Source: Sulfitobacter dubius (GTDB lineage: Bacteria; Pseudomonadota; Alphaproteobacteria; Rhodobacterales; Rhodobacteraceae). Taken from it: 64,000 nucleotides of DNA. Positions 1 to 8,024 of this stretch are shown piece after piece. The notes beneath the pieces are model-generated. The model did no database searches and was not told the origin of the DNA. It was given only the letters and a program-made list of their open reading frames with translations. The position numbers and the translations under genes are program-made. Positions within the stretch are counted from its first letter, which is position 1, and every line of letters starts with the position of its first letter. The DNA lies in assembly GCF_900113435.1 (NCBI RefSeq), contig NZ_FOPG01000001.1, positions 1,054,001-1,118,000 on the forward strand, given 5' to 3'.

Positions 1-1240
1 TCAGCAGGCAATCCTCGATCTCCGCCGGGCCGATGCGGTAGCCAGCGGAGGTGATCACATCATCCTCGCGGCCCACGAAGCGCAGGTAGTCGCCCTCCCA
101 GATGCCCCGGTCGCCGGTCAGCAGCCAGTCGCCGTGGAATTTGGCTGTCGTCTCCTCGGGCCGGTTCCAGTAGCGCAGCATCATCGAGGGCGCGCCTTTG
201 CGCACAGCCACGTGGCCTTCTTCGTTAGTTGGCTGGCCGTCCCCGTCCAGCACCGCCAAGTCAAAGCCCGGCACCGGCTTGCCGATGCAACCGGGCTGCG
301 CGGGGAAATCACCCCCGCAGCTTGAGGCCACCATGTTGCATTCGGTCTGGCCGTAGAATTCGTTGATGTCCAACCCGAAGGCTTTGCGACCCCATGCCAG
401 CATCTCGGCCCCCAAAGGCTCGCCACCGCTGGCGACTGAACGCAGGCCGGGCAAGGATACATCCGCGGCTTTCAGCATCCGAAGCGCCGTGGGCGGGAAA
501 AAGACATTCTTCACCTCACCGCGGGCAATCACATCGGCGCAGCCTTCGACGGTGAACTTGGGCATCCGTGCGGCCACCACCGGCACGCCAAGTGCCAGCG
601 CAGGCATCGCCACATCGAAGAGCCCGCCGATCCATGCCCAGTCTGCCGGGGTCCAAAGGCAATCGCCCGCCTGCCCCAGATGGTCATGGCTGACCGAGAC
701 CCCGGGCAGATGGCCCGAGAGCACCCGGTGGCCGTGCAGCGCGCCCTTGGGCGTGCCGGTGGTGCCGGAGGTGTAGATCAGCACGGCGGGGTCTTCGGGG
801 CCGACATCGGCAAAGTCGACCGGGTCGCCTGCCGTGCCTACATCAGCCGCGATCCACGGGGTCGCCAGATCGCCCAGCAGGTCCGCGCCTTCGGCATCGG
901 TCAGCACAATCGCACAGCCCGCATCGCCAATCCGGCTGGCCAGTGCGTCACGTTTGAAAAGCTTGAACAGCGGCACAGAGATCGCGCCGATTTTCCAGAT
1001 CGCCAGATGCGCCGCCGCGCACCACGGCGATTGACTGAGCAAGACACCCACGCGGTCACCGGGGGCCACTTCGGCCTTCAGCGCGCGGGCCAGCCCATCG
1101 ACCATCTCATGCAGCGCGCCATAGCTCACGTCGCGGCGGGCCGCGCCGGTCAGATCAATGATCGCAGTGGCGTCATCGGGCTGCGCCAAACATTGCGCGG
1201 CCATGTTGCCCTGCCAGATGGGCCAATCGTCCTGTGTCAT
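1..1240 (-). CDS. Acyl-CoA synthetase, AMP-binding (C-terminus cut by window edge)
   Basis: This is an ANL-superfamily ligase that would activate a carboxylic acid to its CoA thioester through an acyl-adenylate. Only about the first 413 residues are present; the gene runs off the left edge. The phosphate-binding loop TSGTTGTPKG lies near residues 157-166, followed by GQTECN and the TGDRG adenylate-binding motif, and the C-terminal swivel domain begins before the edge. The ATG at 1240 lies one base after the stop of the upstream reductase gene, so the two are translationally linked. Context beside isovaleryl-CoA dehydrogenase suggests a short or branched acid substrate, possibly acetoacetate; this is inference. 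Confidence 0.9.
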   Translation of the reverse strand, partial: MTQDDWPIWQGNMAAQCLAQPDDATAIIDLTGAARRDVSYGALHEMVDGLARALKAEVAPGDRVGVLLSQSPWCAAAHLAIWKIGAISVPLFKLFKRDALASRIGDAGCAIVLTDAEGADLLGDLATPWIAADVGTAGDPVDFADVGPEDPAVLIYTSGTTGTPKGALHGHRVLSGHLPGVSVSHDHLGQAGDCLWTPADWAWIGGLFDVAMPALALGVPVVAARMPKFTVEGCADVIARGEVKNVFFPPTALRMLKAADVSLPGLRSVASGGEPLGAEMLAWGRKAFGLDINEFYGQTECNMVASSCGGDFPAQPGCIGKPVPGFDLAVLDGDGQPTNEEGHVAVRKGAPSMMLRYWNRPEETTAKFHGDWLLTGDRGIWEGDYLRFVGREDDVITSAGYRIGPAEIEDCLL

Positions 1241-1241
1241 A

Positions 1242-1958
1242 TCAGCTTCGGTACTCCGGGTTTTCAAAATCAAACCGCGCGCCCGCATCCCAGGCGTTGC
1301 GATCGTTGCCCTCTTGCGGATAGCCGCCCGCTGCTTTCAGCATCCGCGCCAGATGCATGGCGTTCCATGTCATGATGGTGGTGTTGCGCTGCGTAAACTC
1401 GTTGTCAAAACCTGCGCGCTTGCCGTCCACATCATCGCCATAAGACGGCCCCGGCCCGGCCTCGCCGATCCAGCCGCAATCGGCCTGTGGCGGGATCGTG
1501 TAGCCAAGGTGGTTCATCGCAAACCCGGTGGTCATGGCGACGTGCTTGATGCCGTCCTCGTTGCCGGTGACGACGGTCCCGCCGACCTTGCCGTAAAAGA
1601 CCGACTGGCCCTTATCGTTCAACTTGCCGCTCATGGCGTAGAGCCGTTCGATCAGTACCCGGCAGGTGCTGCTTTCCTCACCCAGCCAGAGCGGCGTGCC
1701 GATGATCAGGATGTCGGCGGCCAGCACCTTCTCCCAGATCGCGGGCCAATCGTCACGGTCCCAGCCGTGCTCTGTCATGTCCGGGTAGACGCCCGGTGGC
1801 ACCTGATGGTCGAGCAAGTAGAGGTGCTCGACGCTCACCCCCTGCGCCTCCATAATGCTCGCGCTCGCGTTCATCAGAAGCTGCGTATGGCTGTCGCCCG
1901 GTGTCTTCTTGAGCGAGCAGTTCACATAGAGCGCCTTGAGGTCGGAAAAGTCAGTCAT
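1242..1958 (-). CDS. Flavodoxin-like NAD(P)H-dependent reductase
   Basis: The 238-residue protein has the flavodoxin-like fold of NADPH-dependent FMN reductases. It opens with a beta strand and phosphate-loop region (LYVNCSLKK), has the segment ILIIGTPLWLGEESS that packs on FMN, and a later GGTVVTGNEDG segment. Such proteins are cytoplasmic and reduce quinones, flavins or metals; the substrate is not evident. I chose ATG at 1958 because AAGGA sits 8 bases upstream; an in-frame TTG at 1964 has too short a spacing. The start overlaps the end of the DUF1622 gene by 8 bases, which indicates translational coupling. Confidence 0.85.
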   Translation of the reverse strand: MTDFSDLKALYVNCSLKKTPGDSHTQLLMNASASIMEAQGVSVEHLYLLDHQVPPGVYPDMTEHGWDRDDWPAIWEKVLAADILIIGTPLWLGEESSTCRVLIERLYAMSGKLNDKGQSVFYGKVGGTVVTGNEDGIKHVAMTTGFAMNHLGYTIPPQADCGWIGEAGPGPSYGDDVDGKRAGFDNEFTQRNTTIMTWNAMHLARMLKAAGGYPQEGNDRNAWDAGARFDFENPEYRS

Positions 1959-2352
1959 CGCCAAGTTCCTTCTTTAGTTGCTCCAACTCCCGGTCGAGGA
2001 AGAAAGAGGTGATGGAGCGGATGATGACCAGCATCAGCAGGAAGAGCAGGTCCGCAAACCGCAGGCTGATCGCAGTGTGGATCACATCCGACACGATAAA
2101 GAGTTCCAGCCCCGCAAGGATGTAGCGCCCCAGTTCGATGCGCTCGCGGTTGGTGCGGCGCACCCGCTCCGCGCCTTTCTTGGCGATTTCGGCGATCGCC
2201 ACCCCGGTCAGGAAACGCGCCGCGCCGATCAGCAGCAGAATTATCGCGGCGATGTCGATGACCGCCGCCATGATCTCGAAACCTTCGATCAGCCAAGGCA
2301 GAAAATTGTGTAGAACACCGCCTTCCGTCTTTAGTTCAATCAGGTTCTCCAT
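1951..2352 (-). CDS. DUF1622 family inner-membrane protein
   Basis: This 133-residue protein has about three hydrophobic helices: one around the segment MAAVIDIAAIILLLIGAA, one around ILAGLELFIVSDVIH, and one around LLFLLMLVIIRSITSF. Between the first two is a basic cytoplasmic-type loop (KKGAERVRRTNRER). This matches the DUF1622 family of unknown function. The ATG at 2352 is preceded by GGAAGGA at good spacing; a GTG at 2382 would add ten residues and has no comparable site. The gene lies in the middle of the minus-strand operon that starts with isovaleryl-CoA dehydrogenase. Confidence 0.8.
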   Translation of the reverse strand: MENLIELKTEGGVLHNFLPWLIEGFEIMAAVIDIAAIILLLIGAARFLTGVAIAEIAKKGAERVRRTNRERIELGRYILAGLELFIVSDVIHTAISLRFADLLFLLMLVIIRSITSFFLDRELEQLKKELGDD

Positions 2353-2394
2353 CCCGATCCTTCCGTCCCGTTTGGCCGACACACCGTGACGCGG

Positions 2395-2880
2395 TTAATA
2401 GGCCGCCCCCAAACGCAGAGCCTGTTCGCCAGTCATCCGCATCAGGCAGGCCAAAGTCGCAGGCCCGCCGCCGGTGCCACCGCCCCATTGGCTGCGTTCA
2501 TAGTCACAGGCGGCATCGCGAAAGGTAATCCACGCACGCTGCATGTCACGCAGCGCCTCGGCCTGAGAGGGCAATTCCGGCTGGTAGAGCGCGGCATCCT
2601 CATCGGCGGATTTGGACTGCACCATCCGCGCGCGGTAGTTCTCGTTCAGCAACCCGTCCCAGAAAGACAGTTCCCTATCAAGGCACCCGCCCATGCCAAC
2701 GGTCGAATACCCGCCCGGCCCTTCCATGCATAGGTTGGCCGAAAGCCCGATACAGACGCGCTGGCCGGTGAACTCTTCGGCTCCGGCCAGACAGTCCGCC
2801 GTGGCGGCATCGGAATAGGTAATGTCTTGCGCGGCCACCGGCCCCGCGAGAAACGCACAGGCCAGCAGGACGGTGCGCAT
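2395..2880 (-). CDS. Secreted DUF1311 (LprI-like) protein
   Basis: The 161-residue protein starts with a short signal peptide ([18 protein letters not shown]), so the mature protein should be periplasmic. The C-terminal half carries the DUF1311 pattern: a region rich in Glu and Ala, then MQRAWITFRDAACDYERSQW and a paired cysteine-containing CLMRMTGEQA segment. Relatives include the lysozyme-inhibitor-like LprI family; the role here is unknown. Six cysteines are spaced as expected for disulfides. The ATG at 2880 overlaps the stop of isovaleryl-CoA dehydrogenase by one base (TGATG), giving coupled translation. A longer open frame upstream lies in the dehydrogenase gene and is rejected. Confidence 0.82.
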   Translation of the reverse strand: MRTVLLACAFLAGPVAAQDITYSDAATADCLAGAEEFTGQRVCIGLSANLCMEGPGGYSTVGMGGCLDRELSFWDGLLNENYRARMVQSKSADEDAALYQPELPSQAEALRDMQRAWITFRDAACDYERSQWGGGTGGGPATLACLMRMTGEQALRLGAAY

Positions 2881-4040
2881 CACATCGCCCCCATCATCTC
2901 GCGGCCCACCAACATGCGGCGGATTTCCGAGGTGCCTGCGCCGATCTCCATCAGCTTGGCATCGCGGAAGATGCGGCCCACCGGGTTGTCGCTGAGATAG
3001 CCTGCCCCGCCCATTGCCTGCACGGCCTGATGCGCCTGCACCATCGCCTGTTCCGAGGCATAGAGGCAGCAAGCCGCCGCGTCTTGACGGGTCACGTCGC
3101 CGCGGTCACAGGCCTGCGCGACACTATAGACATAAGCCCGGGCCGAGTTCATCGCGGTATACATATCCGCCATCTTGCCCTGCATCAGTTGGAAATCTCC
3201 GATGCGCTGGCCGAATTGCTTGCGCTCGGCCATGTAGGGCATGATCTCATCCAGACAGGCGGCCATGATGCCAAGGCCGATGCCTGCCAGCACGACGCGC
3301 TCGTAGTCGAGGCCCGACATCAGCACGCGCACGCCCTTGCCCTCTTCGCCGAGGATGTTCTCGAAGGGCACTTCGCAGTCTTCGAAGATCAGTTCCGCAG
3401 TGTTGGAACCGCGCATGCCGAGCTTGTCGAAATGCATGGAAGTGGAAAAGCCCTTCATCGACTTCTCGATCAGGAAGGCGGTGATGCCTTTGGAGCCGGC
3501 TTCGGGGTCGGTCTTGGCATAGACAACCAAGGTCTCCGCGTCGGGACCGTTGGTGATCCAGTATTTGTTACCATTCAGCCGGAAGTGATCGTTCCGCTTT
3601 TCGGCATTCAGCTTCATGCTCACCACGTCACTGCCCGCGCCCACTTCGGACATGGCCAACGCGCCGACATGCTCGCCCGAGCAGAGTTTCGGCAAGAACT
3701 GCGCCTTTTGCTCTGGCGTGCCGTTCAGCTTAATCTGGTTCACGCAGAGGTTGGAATGCGCCCCGTAGGAAAGCGAGACCGAAGCGGAGGCGCGGGCGAT
3801 CTCTTCGACCGCGACCGTGTGGGCGACGTAGCCAAGACCGGAGCCGCCGAACTCTTCCTCGACGGTCATGCCCAAGAGGCCCAACTCGCCCATCTCGGTC
3901 CAAAGTTCGGGCGGGAATTCGTTCTTCGTGTCGATCTCGGCGGCCATCGGCTTGACGCGCTCCTGCGCCCAGCGGTGCACCATCTCCCGCATGGCCGCAA
4001 CGTCTTCTCCCAGATCAAACTGCATACTTGCGTTGAACAC
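2880..4040 (-). CDS. ivd: Isovaleryl-CoA dehydrogenase
   Basis: This 386-residue FAD acyl-CoA dehydrogenase would oxidise isovaleryl-CoA to 3-methylcrotonyl-CoA in leucine breakdown, passing electrons to electron-transfer flavoprotein. The acyl-CoA dehydrogenase signatures are present: [16 protein letters not shown] near 129-144 and the C-terminal [19 protein letters not shown] and GTSEIRR. The catalytic glutamate sits in the isovaleryl-type position (GLDYERVV, E247) rather than near the C-terminus, which separates it from short- and medium-chain paralogues. Translation probably starts at GTG 4040, with GGGGGAG upstream; an ATG at 4025 has no ribosome site. It heads a five-gene minus-strand operon. 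Confidence 0.93.
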   Translation of the reverse strand: MFNASMQFDLGEDVAAMREMVHRWAQERVKPMAAEIDTKNEFPPELWTEMGELGLLGMTVEEEFGGSGLGYVAHTVAVEEIARASASVSLSYGAHSNLCVNQIKLNGTPEQKAQFLPKLCSGEHVGALAMSEVGAGSDVVSMKLNAEKRNDHFRLNGNKYWITNGPDAETLVVYAKTDPEAGSKGITAFLIEKSMKGFSTSMHFDKLGMRGSNTAELIFEDCEVPFENILGEEGKGVRVLMSGLDYERVVLAGIGLGIMAACLDEIMPYMAERKQFGQRIGDFQLMQGKMADMYTAMNSARAYVYSVAQACDRGDVTRQDAAACCLYASEQAMVQAHQAVQAMGGAGYLSDNPVGRIFRDAKLMEIGAGTSEIRRMLVGREMMGAM

Positions 4041-4060
4041 GGCTTCTCCCCCCGATTTAT

Positions 4061-4074
4061 TGAACGCTTGTTCA
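4061..4074. promoter_or_regulatory. Inverted repeat, candidate operator of the ivd operon
   Basis: TGAAC-GCTT-GTTCA is a perfect 5-4-5 inverted repeat that begins 21 bases upstream of the ivd GTG, in the gap between the divergent ivd and PPOX-like genes. Its size resembles operators of TetR-type regulators of acyl-CoA metabolism. No regulator gene lies next to it, so binding is inference. Confidence 0.35.
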
Positions 4075-4184
4075 TTACCTACCGTCCCGCCCGCTTTGCG
4101 TCAAGCGGCGCGATGTGGAACCGCCCCGCCCCGCGGCGGGTTGGCCCTGCGACCAAGCGAACACTACAACAAAGCGAGATGCAA

Positions 4185-4661
4185 ATGAGCGATGATCTGA
4201 AAAAAGAGTTCTGGGACCGCATGGACGACACCCGCGCCGGGATGCTGATGACCAAGACCGCCCGCGCGGTGCCGATGACCCATTACATCGACGAAGACGA
4301 CCGTTCCGCCGTGCTGTGGTTTATCACCGCAAAGGGCACCGATCTGGCGAAATCCGCCGAAGGCCGTGCCGCTGCGGAATATCTGATCGCCAACAAGGAC
4401 GAATCCCTATGGGCACGGATCGACGGCCATGTCTCTGCCGTGACCAACCCGACGGAGTTGGACAAGATCTGGAACGCCATCGCGGGCGCATGGTTTGAGG
4501 ACGGCAAGCAAGACCCCGATGTGCAACTGATCCGCTTTGATCTGACGGAGGCCGAAGTCTGGGCCACCGAAGGCGGGTTCAAGTTCCTCTATGAGATCGG
4601 CAAGGCGCAGATGACCGGCCAAAAGCCCGACATGGGCAAACACGGCACCATCCGTTTCTGA
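4185..4661 (+). CDS. Pyridoxamine 5'-phosphate oxidase-like protein (general stress family)
   Basis: The 158-residue protein resembles the split-barrel flavin-binding family of general stress protein 26: a helical start (LKKEFWDRMDDTRAGML), then barrel strands including PMTHYIDEDDRSAVLWFITAK, the HVSAVTN strand and a C-terminal GGFKFLYEIGKAQMTG. These proteins usually bind FMN or FAD but not always with known enzymatic activity. The start is uncertain by two codons: ATG 4179 and ATG 4185 are both possible, and neither has a strong ribosome site. It is transcribed divergently from ivd and converges with the aminotransferase gene 2 bases after its stop. Confidence 0.85.
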   Translation: MSDDLKKEFWDRMDDTRAGMLMTKTARAVPMTHYIDEDDRSAVLWFITAKGTDLAKSAEGRAAAEYLIANKDESLWARIDGHVSAVTNPTELDKIWNAIAGAWFEDGKQDPDVQLIRFDLTEAEVWATEGGFKFLYEIGKAQMTGQKPDMGKHGTIRF

Positions 4662-4663
4662 GC

Positions 4664-5857
4664 CTATCTGCTCTGAAAGACGGCGCTGACCTCGGCTCGG
4701 ATGATCCGCGCGATCAAAGCGCAATCCTCCAGCGAGAAGGTCAGCGGCACGCGCATGTCGATCAACCCCGCCAGCACCGCATCGCTGGCGGGCATTTTTT
4801 CTGCCCGAGCGTAGCGCCATGTGTCGTAACGACTGGTGAAACCCATAGGCTCGGCCCTGCCGAACCATTTCAACTCGACACCCCGCAAGGCGCAGCGGGC
4901 GATCACCTCTTCCACTTGCGGCGCAGACCAGCCCTTGAGAAGAAATTGGATTGAAGAGCCGACGATACTTTCCGCCTCTGGCCGCTTAATCACCGTCAAT
5001 CCCGGCGTGTCGTGCAGACCGGCCTCAACCATCAAATACCGCTCATTCCAGCGCGCCACCTGTTCCGGCAAGCGCCGCAACTGCGGGCGCAGGATCGCGG
5101 CGCGCAGGTTATCCATCCGGCCCGAGATATTGGGCATCTCATAGCGGATCGTCTCGAACGCCTCCGGCCCCGGCGCGGCGGCGTGGCGGTCATAGAGCAT
5201 ATAGGACCCCGACAGCATGATCGCCCGCGCCGCGACCTCGGCATCATCGGTGATCAACATCCCGCCCTCGCCCGCGTTCACGTGTTTATAGGTCTGGCAG
5301 GAAAAACAACCGATCTTTCCTTGCGTGCCCGATGGCTTGCCGTTCCATGCCGCCCCCATCGTATGGGCGCAATCCTCAATCACCAAGATGCCATGCTGAT
5401 CACAAAGCGCCGTCAGCGCGTCCATATCCACCAGATGCCCGCGCATATGGCTTAGAAGCAGTACATCGGCCTGATCCGCTTTGGCGACCAGATCATCAAG
5501 GTCGATCACCAACTGCTCCGTCACGCCAACGAAAACCGGAACCGCGCCGAGCGAGGCAATCGCCCCCGGCACCGGGGCGAGCGTGAAGGCATTGGTCAGC
5601 ACCCGGTCGCCCGGTTTCACCCCCACCGCGCGCAAAGCGGTGGACATCGCATAGCCCCCCGACGCCACAGCAAGGCAATATTTGGCGCCCATCATGGCGG
5701 CGAATTCTTGCTCTAGCAGCGCCACCTCGGCCACCTCCCCCGGCACGGTGTTGTAACGGTGCAAACGTCCATTGCGCATCACCGCAACTGCCGCTTCGAT
5801 CGCGTCTTCGGGGATCGGCTCTTGCTGGGTGAAACTACCGGTGAAGCGCTCGGCCAT
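4664..5857 (-). CDS. DegT/DnrJ/EryC1-type PLP aminotransferase
   Basis: The 397-residue fold-type I PLP enzyme belongs to the family that aminates keto-sugars or cyclitols. The phosphate-cofactor region is at ASGGYAMSTALRAVGVKPGD, the acidic cofactor contact is in VIEDCAHTMGA, and the internal aldimine lysine is in CFSCQTYKHVNAGEGG (about K191), aligned with the usual FSFHPTK motif. The cysteine and glutamine before the lysine are not the common residues. The substrate is not evident: no dTDP- or UDP-sugar dehydratase lies nearby. Its start overlaps the stop of the HAD phosphatase gene by one base, so the two are coexpressed. Confidence 0.85.
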   Translation of the reverse strand: MAERFTGSFTQQEPIPEDAIEAAVAVMRNGRLHRYNTVPGEVAEVALLEQEFAAMMGAKYCLAVASGGYAMSTALRAVGVKPGDRVLTNAFTLAPVPGAIASLGAVPVFVGVTEQLVIDLDDLVAKADQADVLLLSHMRGHLVDMDALTALCDQHGILVIEDCAHTMGAAWNGKPSGTQGKIGCFSCQTYKHVNAGEGGMLITDDAEVAARAIMLSGSYMLYDRHAAAPGPEAFETIRYEMPNISGRMDNLRAAILRPQLRRLPEQVARWNERYLMVEAGLHDTPGLTVIKRPEAESIVGSSIQFLLKGWSAPQVEEVIARCALRGVELKWFGRAEPMGFTSRYDTWRYARAEKMPASDAVLAGLIDMRVPLTFSLEDCALIARIIRAEVSAVFQSR

Positions 5858-6531
5858 CAGGCGGCTTTGCCGATCAAACGTTCAATGACCTCTGGCAGGT
5901 CGGCGAAATCATTCAGCAACGCCTCAGGCTCCAGCGCCGCCATATCCTCCCCCGAAGGGCCAAAGGTGACAAGCACACAGGGCACCCCCGCCGCGCGGGC
6001 GGTGTTACGGTCAGTATCACTGTCGCCGATCAAAATGCACTGCGCCGGATCGCCGCCTGCCCGGCGGGCGGTTTCGAACAGGTGTTCGGGGTCGGGTTTG
6101 CGCACGGCCAGACTGTCGGCCCCCAACATCGCGCCGAATGCATCGCGCACGCCAAGCCGGGTGAGCAGCAACTCCGCCAATGCTTCGGGTTTATTGGTGC
6201 AAATCGCCACACGGTAGCCTGCGGCCTTGAGCGCGGCCACCGCCTCCATCGCGCCGGGGTAGAGGATCGTATGGGTGTCAATTTCACGCTTATAGGCGTC
6301 AAGCAACATCGGATAGTAGCGGTCAATCGTTGCCGCATCATTAGCGCGGCCAAGTTTTTCCATGCCCAACGTGAGCATTGCCCGCCCGCCGCGCAGCGCG
6401 GTGCCCGCATCCTCGGCATGGACCAGCACATCGCCCTCACCCATGTCGCGGAAACAAGCATTGGCGGCGGCGATCAGATCGCCCGATGTATCCGCCAACG
6501 TGCCGTCGAGATCGAAAACGACTGTCTTCAC
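5857..6531 (-). CDS. gph: HAD-family phosphatase, phosphoglycolate phosphatase-like
   Basis: The 224-residue HAD hydrolase has motif I VFDLDGTLADT at residues 5-15 (nucleophile Asp and acid Asp), motif II ICTNKP, a conserved lysine in RKPDPEH and motif III GDSDTDRNTA. Family members hydrolyse 2-phosphoglycolate, formed by damaged DNA ends or RuBisCO oxygenation, though other phosphate esters are possible. Translation starts at GTG 6531, with AAGGAG six bases upstream; no ATG fits. It is divergent from glmU and overlaps the aminotransferase gene downstream, so a sugar-phosphate substrate linked to that enzyme cannot be excluded. Confidence 0.85.
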   Translation of the reverse strand: MKTVVFDLDGTLADTSGDLIAAANACFRDMGEGDVLVHAEDAGTALRGGRAMLTLGMEKLGRANDAATIDRYYPMLLDAYKREIDTHTILYPGAMEAVAALKAAGYRVAICTNKPEALAELLLTRLGVRDAFGAMLGADSLAVRKPDPEHLFETARRAGGDPAQCILIGDSDTDRNTARAAGVPCVLVTFGPSGEDMAALEPEALLNDFADLPEVIERLIGKAA

Positions 6532-6669
6532 TGGGTACTCCTTGGGCGGAACCCCGCCTTGCAAAATGGCTTCGTGTTGCAGACCGCAACCTAGTTTGAT
6601 GGGCGGTGGCCTTGCGCCTTTGTGCGAAGCGCGTAAAGAGAATGCAAGCTGAAGGACAAAGAGATTTAC

Positions 6670-8022
6670 ATGGATACTGCACTGATCATCCTTGCCGCAG
6701 GCAAGGGGACACGGATGAACTCGGATCTGCCGAAGGTGCTGCACCGGGTCGCCTCTGCCCCGTTGCTGGAACACGCTATGGCTGCGGGCGCTATGCTCGC
6801 TCCGCGTCATACGGTGGTGGTGGCGGGCCATGGTGCTGATCAGGTGCGTGCGGCCGCCACCCTCTTTGACGAGGATGCGCAGGTGGTCGAGCAGACCGAA
6901 CAGCTAGGCACAGCCCATGCGGTGGCACAGGCCCGCCCGGCGCTGGACGGGTTCGACGGCATGGCGCTGGTGCTCTATGGCGATACCCCATTCGTCCAAC
7001 CTGAAACACTCGAAAAGATGCAAGAGGCGCTTGCGAACCATGATGTGGTGGTTCTGGGGTTCGAGGCCGCAGATCCCGCCCGCTATGGCCGGCTGGTGAT
7101 GCAGGGCGACGCGCTGGAGCGGATCGTCGAATTCAAGGACGCCTCTCCGGAGGAACGCGCCATCACCCTGTGCAACTCCGGCGTCGTGGCCTGTAAATCC
7201 GAGCTGCTGTTCGATCTGATCGACAAAGTTGGCAACGACAACGCTTCCGAAGAATACTACCTCACCGATATCATCGGCCTCGCCCACGCCGAGGGGCGCA
7301 GTGCGACCGTTGTTACCTGTGCCGAGGCCGAGACGATGGGCGTGAACTCTCGCGCGGATCTCGCTCGGGCCGAGGCTGCGTTCCAATCCCGCGCCCGTGC
7401 GCTTTTGATGGAGGACGGTGTGACGCTGATAGCGCCGGAAACCGTCTTTCTCGCCCGCGATACCTACATCGGCCGCGACACGGTGGTGGAGCCGAATGTC
7501 GTCTTCGGCCCGAATGTCACCGTTGAATCCGGCACCACGATCCGCGCCTTCTCGCACCTCGAGGGTTGCCATGTCTCGCGCGGCGGCGTGGTCGGCCCCT
7601 ACGCCCGCCTGCGTCCCGGCGCGGAACTGGCCGAAGACGTGCGCATCGGCAACTTCGTTGAGATAAAGAACGCTCAGATCGCCGAAGGGGCCAAAGTGAA
7701 CCATCTGAGTTACATTGGCGATGCAACCGTTGGCGCGCGCAGCAACATCGGCGCGGGCACAATCACCTGCAATTATGACGGGGTGATGAAACATCACACC
7801 ACCATCGGCGCGGGGGCTTTCATCGGCTCCAACACGATGCTGGTCGCGCCTGTCACCATCGGTGACGGGGCCATGACAGGCAGCGGGTCAGTCATCACAT
7901 CGGACGTGGAACCAGAGGCGCTGGCCCTGTCTCGCGCCCCCCAGGTCGAAAAACCCGGTATGGCGCGCAAAATGTTCGAAATTCTAAAGGCCAAAAAGGC
8001 GAAAATGCAGAGGGGCAGCTAA
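6670..8022 (+). CDS. glmU: Bifunctional UDP-GlcNAc pyrophosphorylase / GlcN-1-P acetyltransferase
   Basis: GlmU makes UDP-N-acetylglucosamine for peptidoglycan and lipid A. The 450-residue protein has the N-terminal nucleotidyltransferase signature LAAGKGTRMNSDLPKVLH (residues 8-25) and the QLGTAHAV loop, then from about residue 250 a left-handed beta-helix acetyltransferase domain with hexapeptide repeats and the RLRPGAEL and GAGTITCNYDG segments that hold substrate. Length and motif order are normal. The gene is followed two bases later by glmS, so the two successive pathway enzymes are cotranscribed. Confidence 0.97.
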   Translation: MDTALIILAAGKGTRMNSDLPKVLHRVASAPLLEHAMAAGAMLAPRHTVVVAGHGADQVRAAATLFDEDAQVVEQTEQLGTAHAVAQARPALDGFDGMALVLYGDTPFVQPETLEKMQEALANHDVVVLGFEAADPARYGRLVMQGDALERIVEFKDASPEERAITLCNSGVVACKSELLFDLIDKVGNDNASEEYYLTDIIGLAHAEGRSATVVTCAEAETMGVNSRADLARAEAAFQSRARALLMEDGVTLIAPETVFLARDTYIGRDTVVEPNVVFGPNVTVESGTTIRAFSHLEGCHVSRGGVVGPYARLRPGAELAEDVRIGNFVEIKNAQIAEGAKVNHLSYIGDATVGARSNIGAGTITCNYDGVMKHHTTIGAGAFIGSNTMLVAPVTIGDGAMTGSGSVITSDVEPEALALSRAPQVEKPGMARKMFEILKAKKAKMQRGS

Positions 8023-8024
8023 AA

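Noticed and set aside
3030..4184. Upstream in-frame extension of the PPOX-like gene across ivd.
   Set aside because: The extension is antisense to ivd; the family start matches MSDDLKKEF at 4185.
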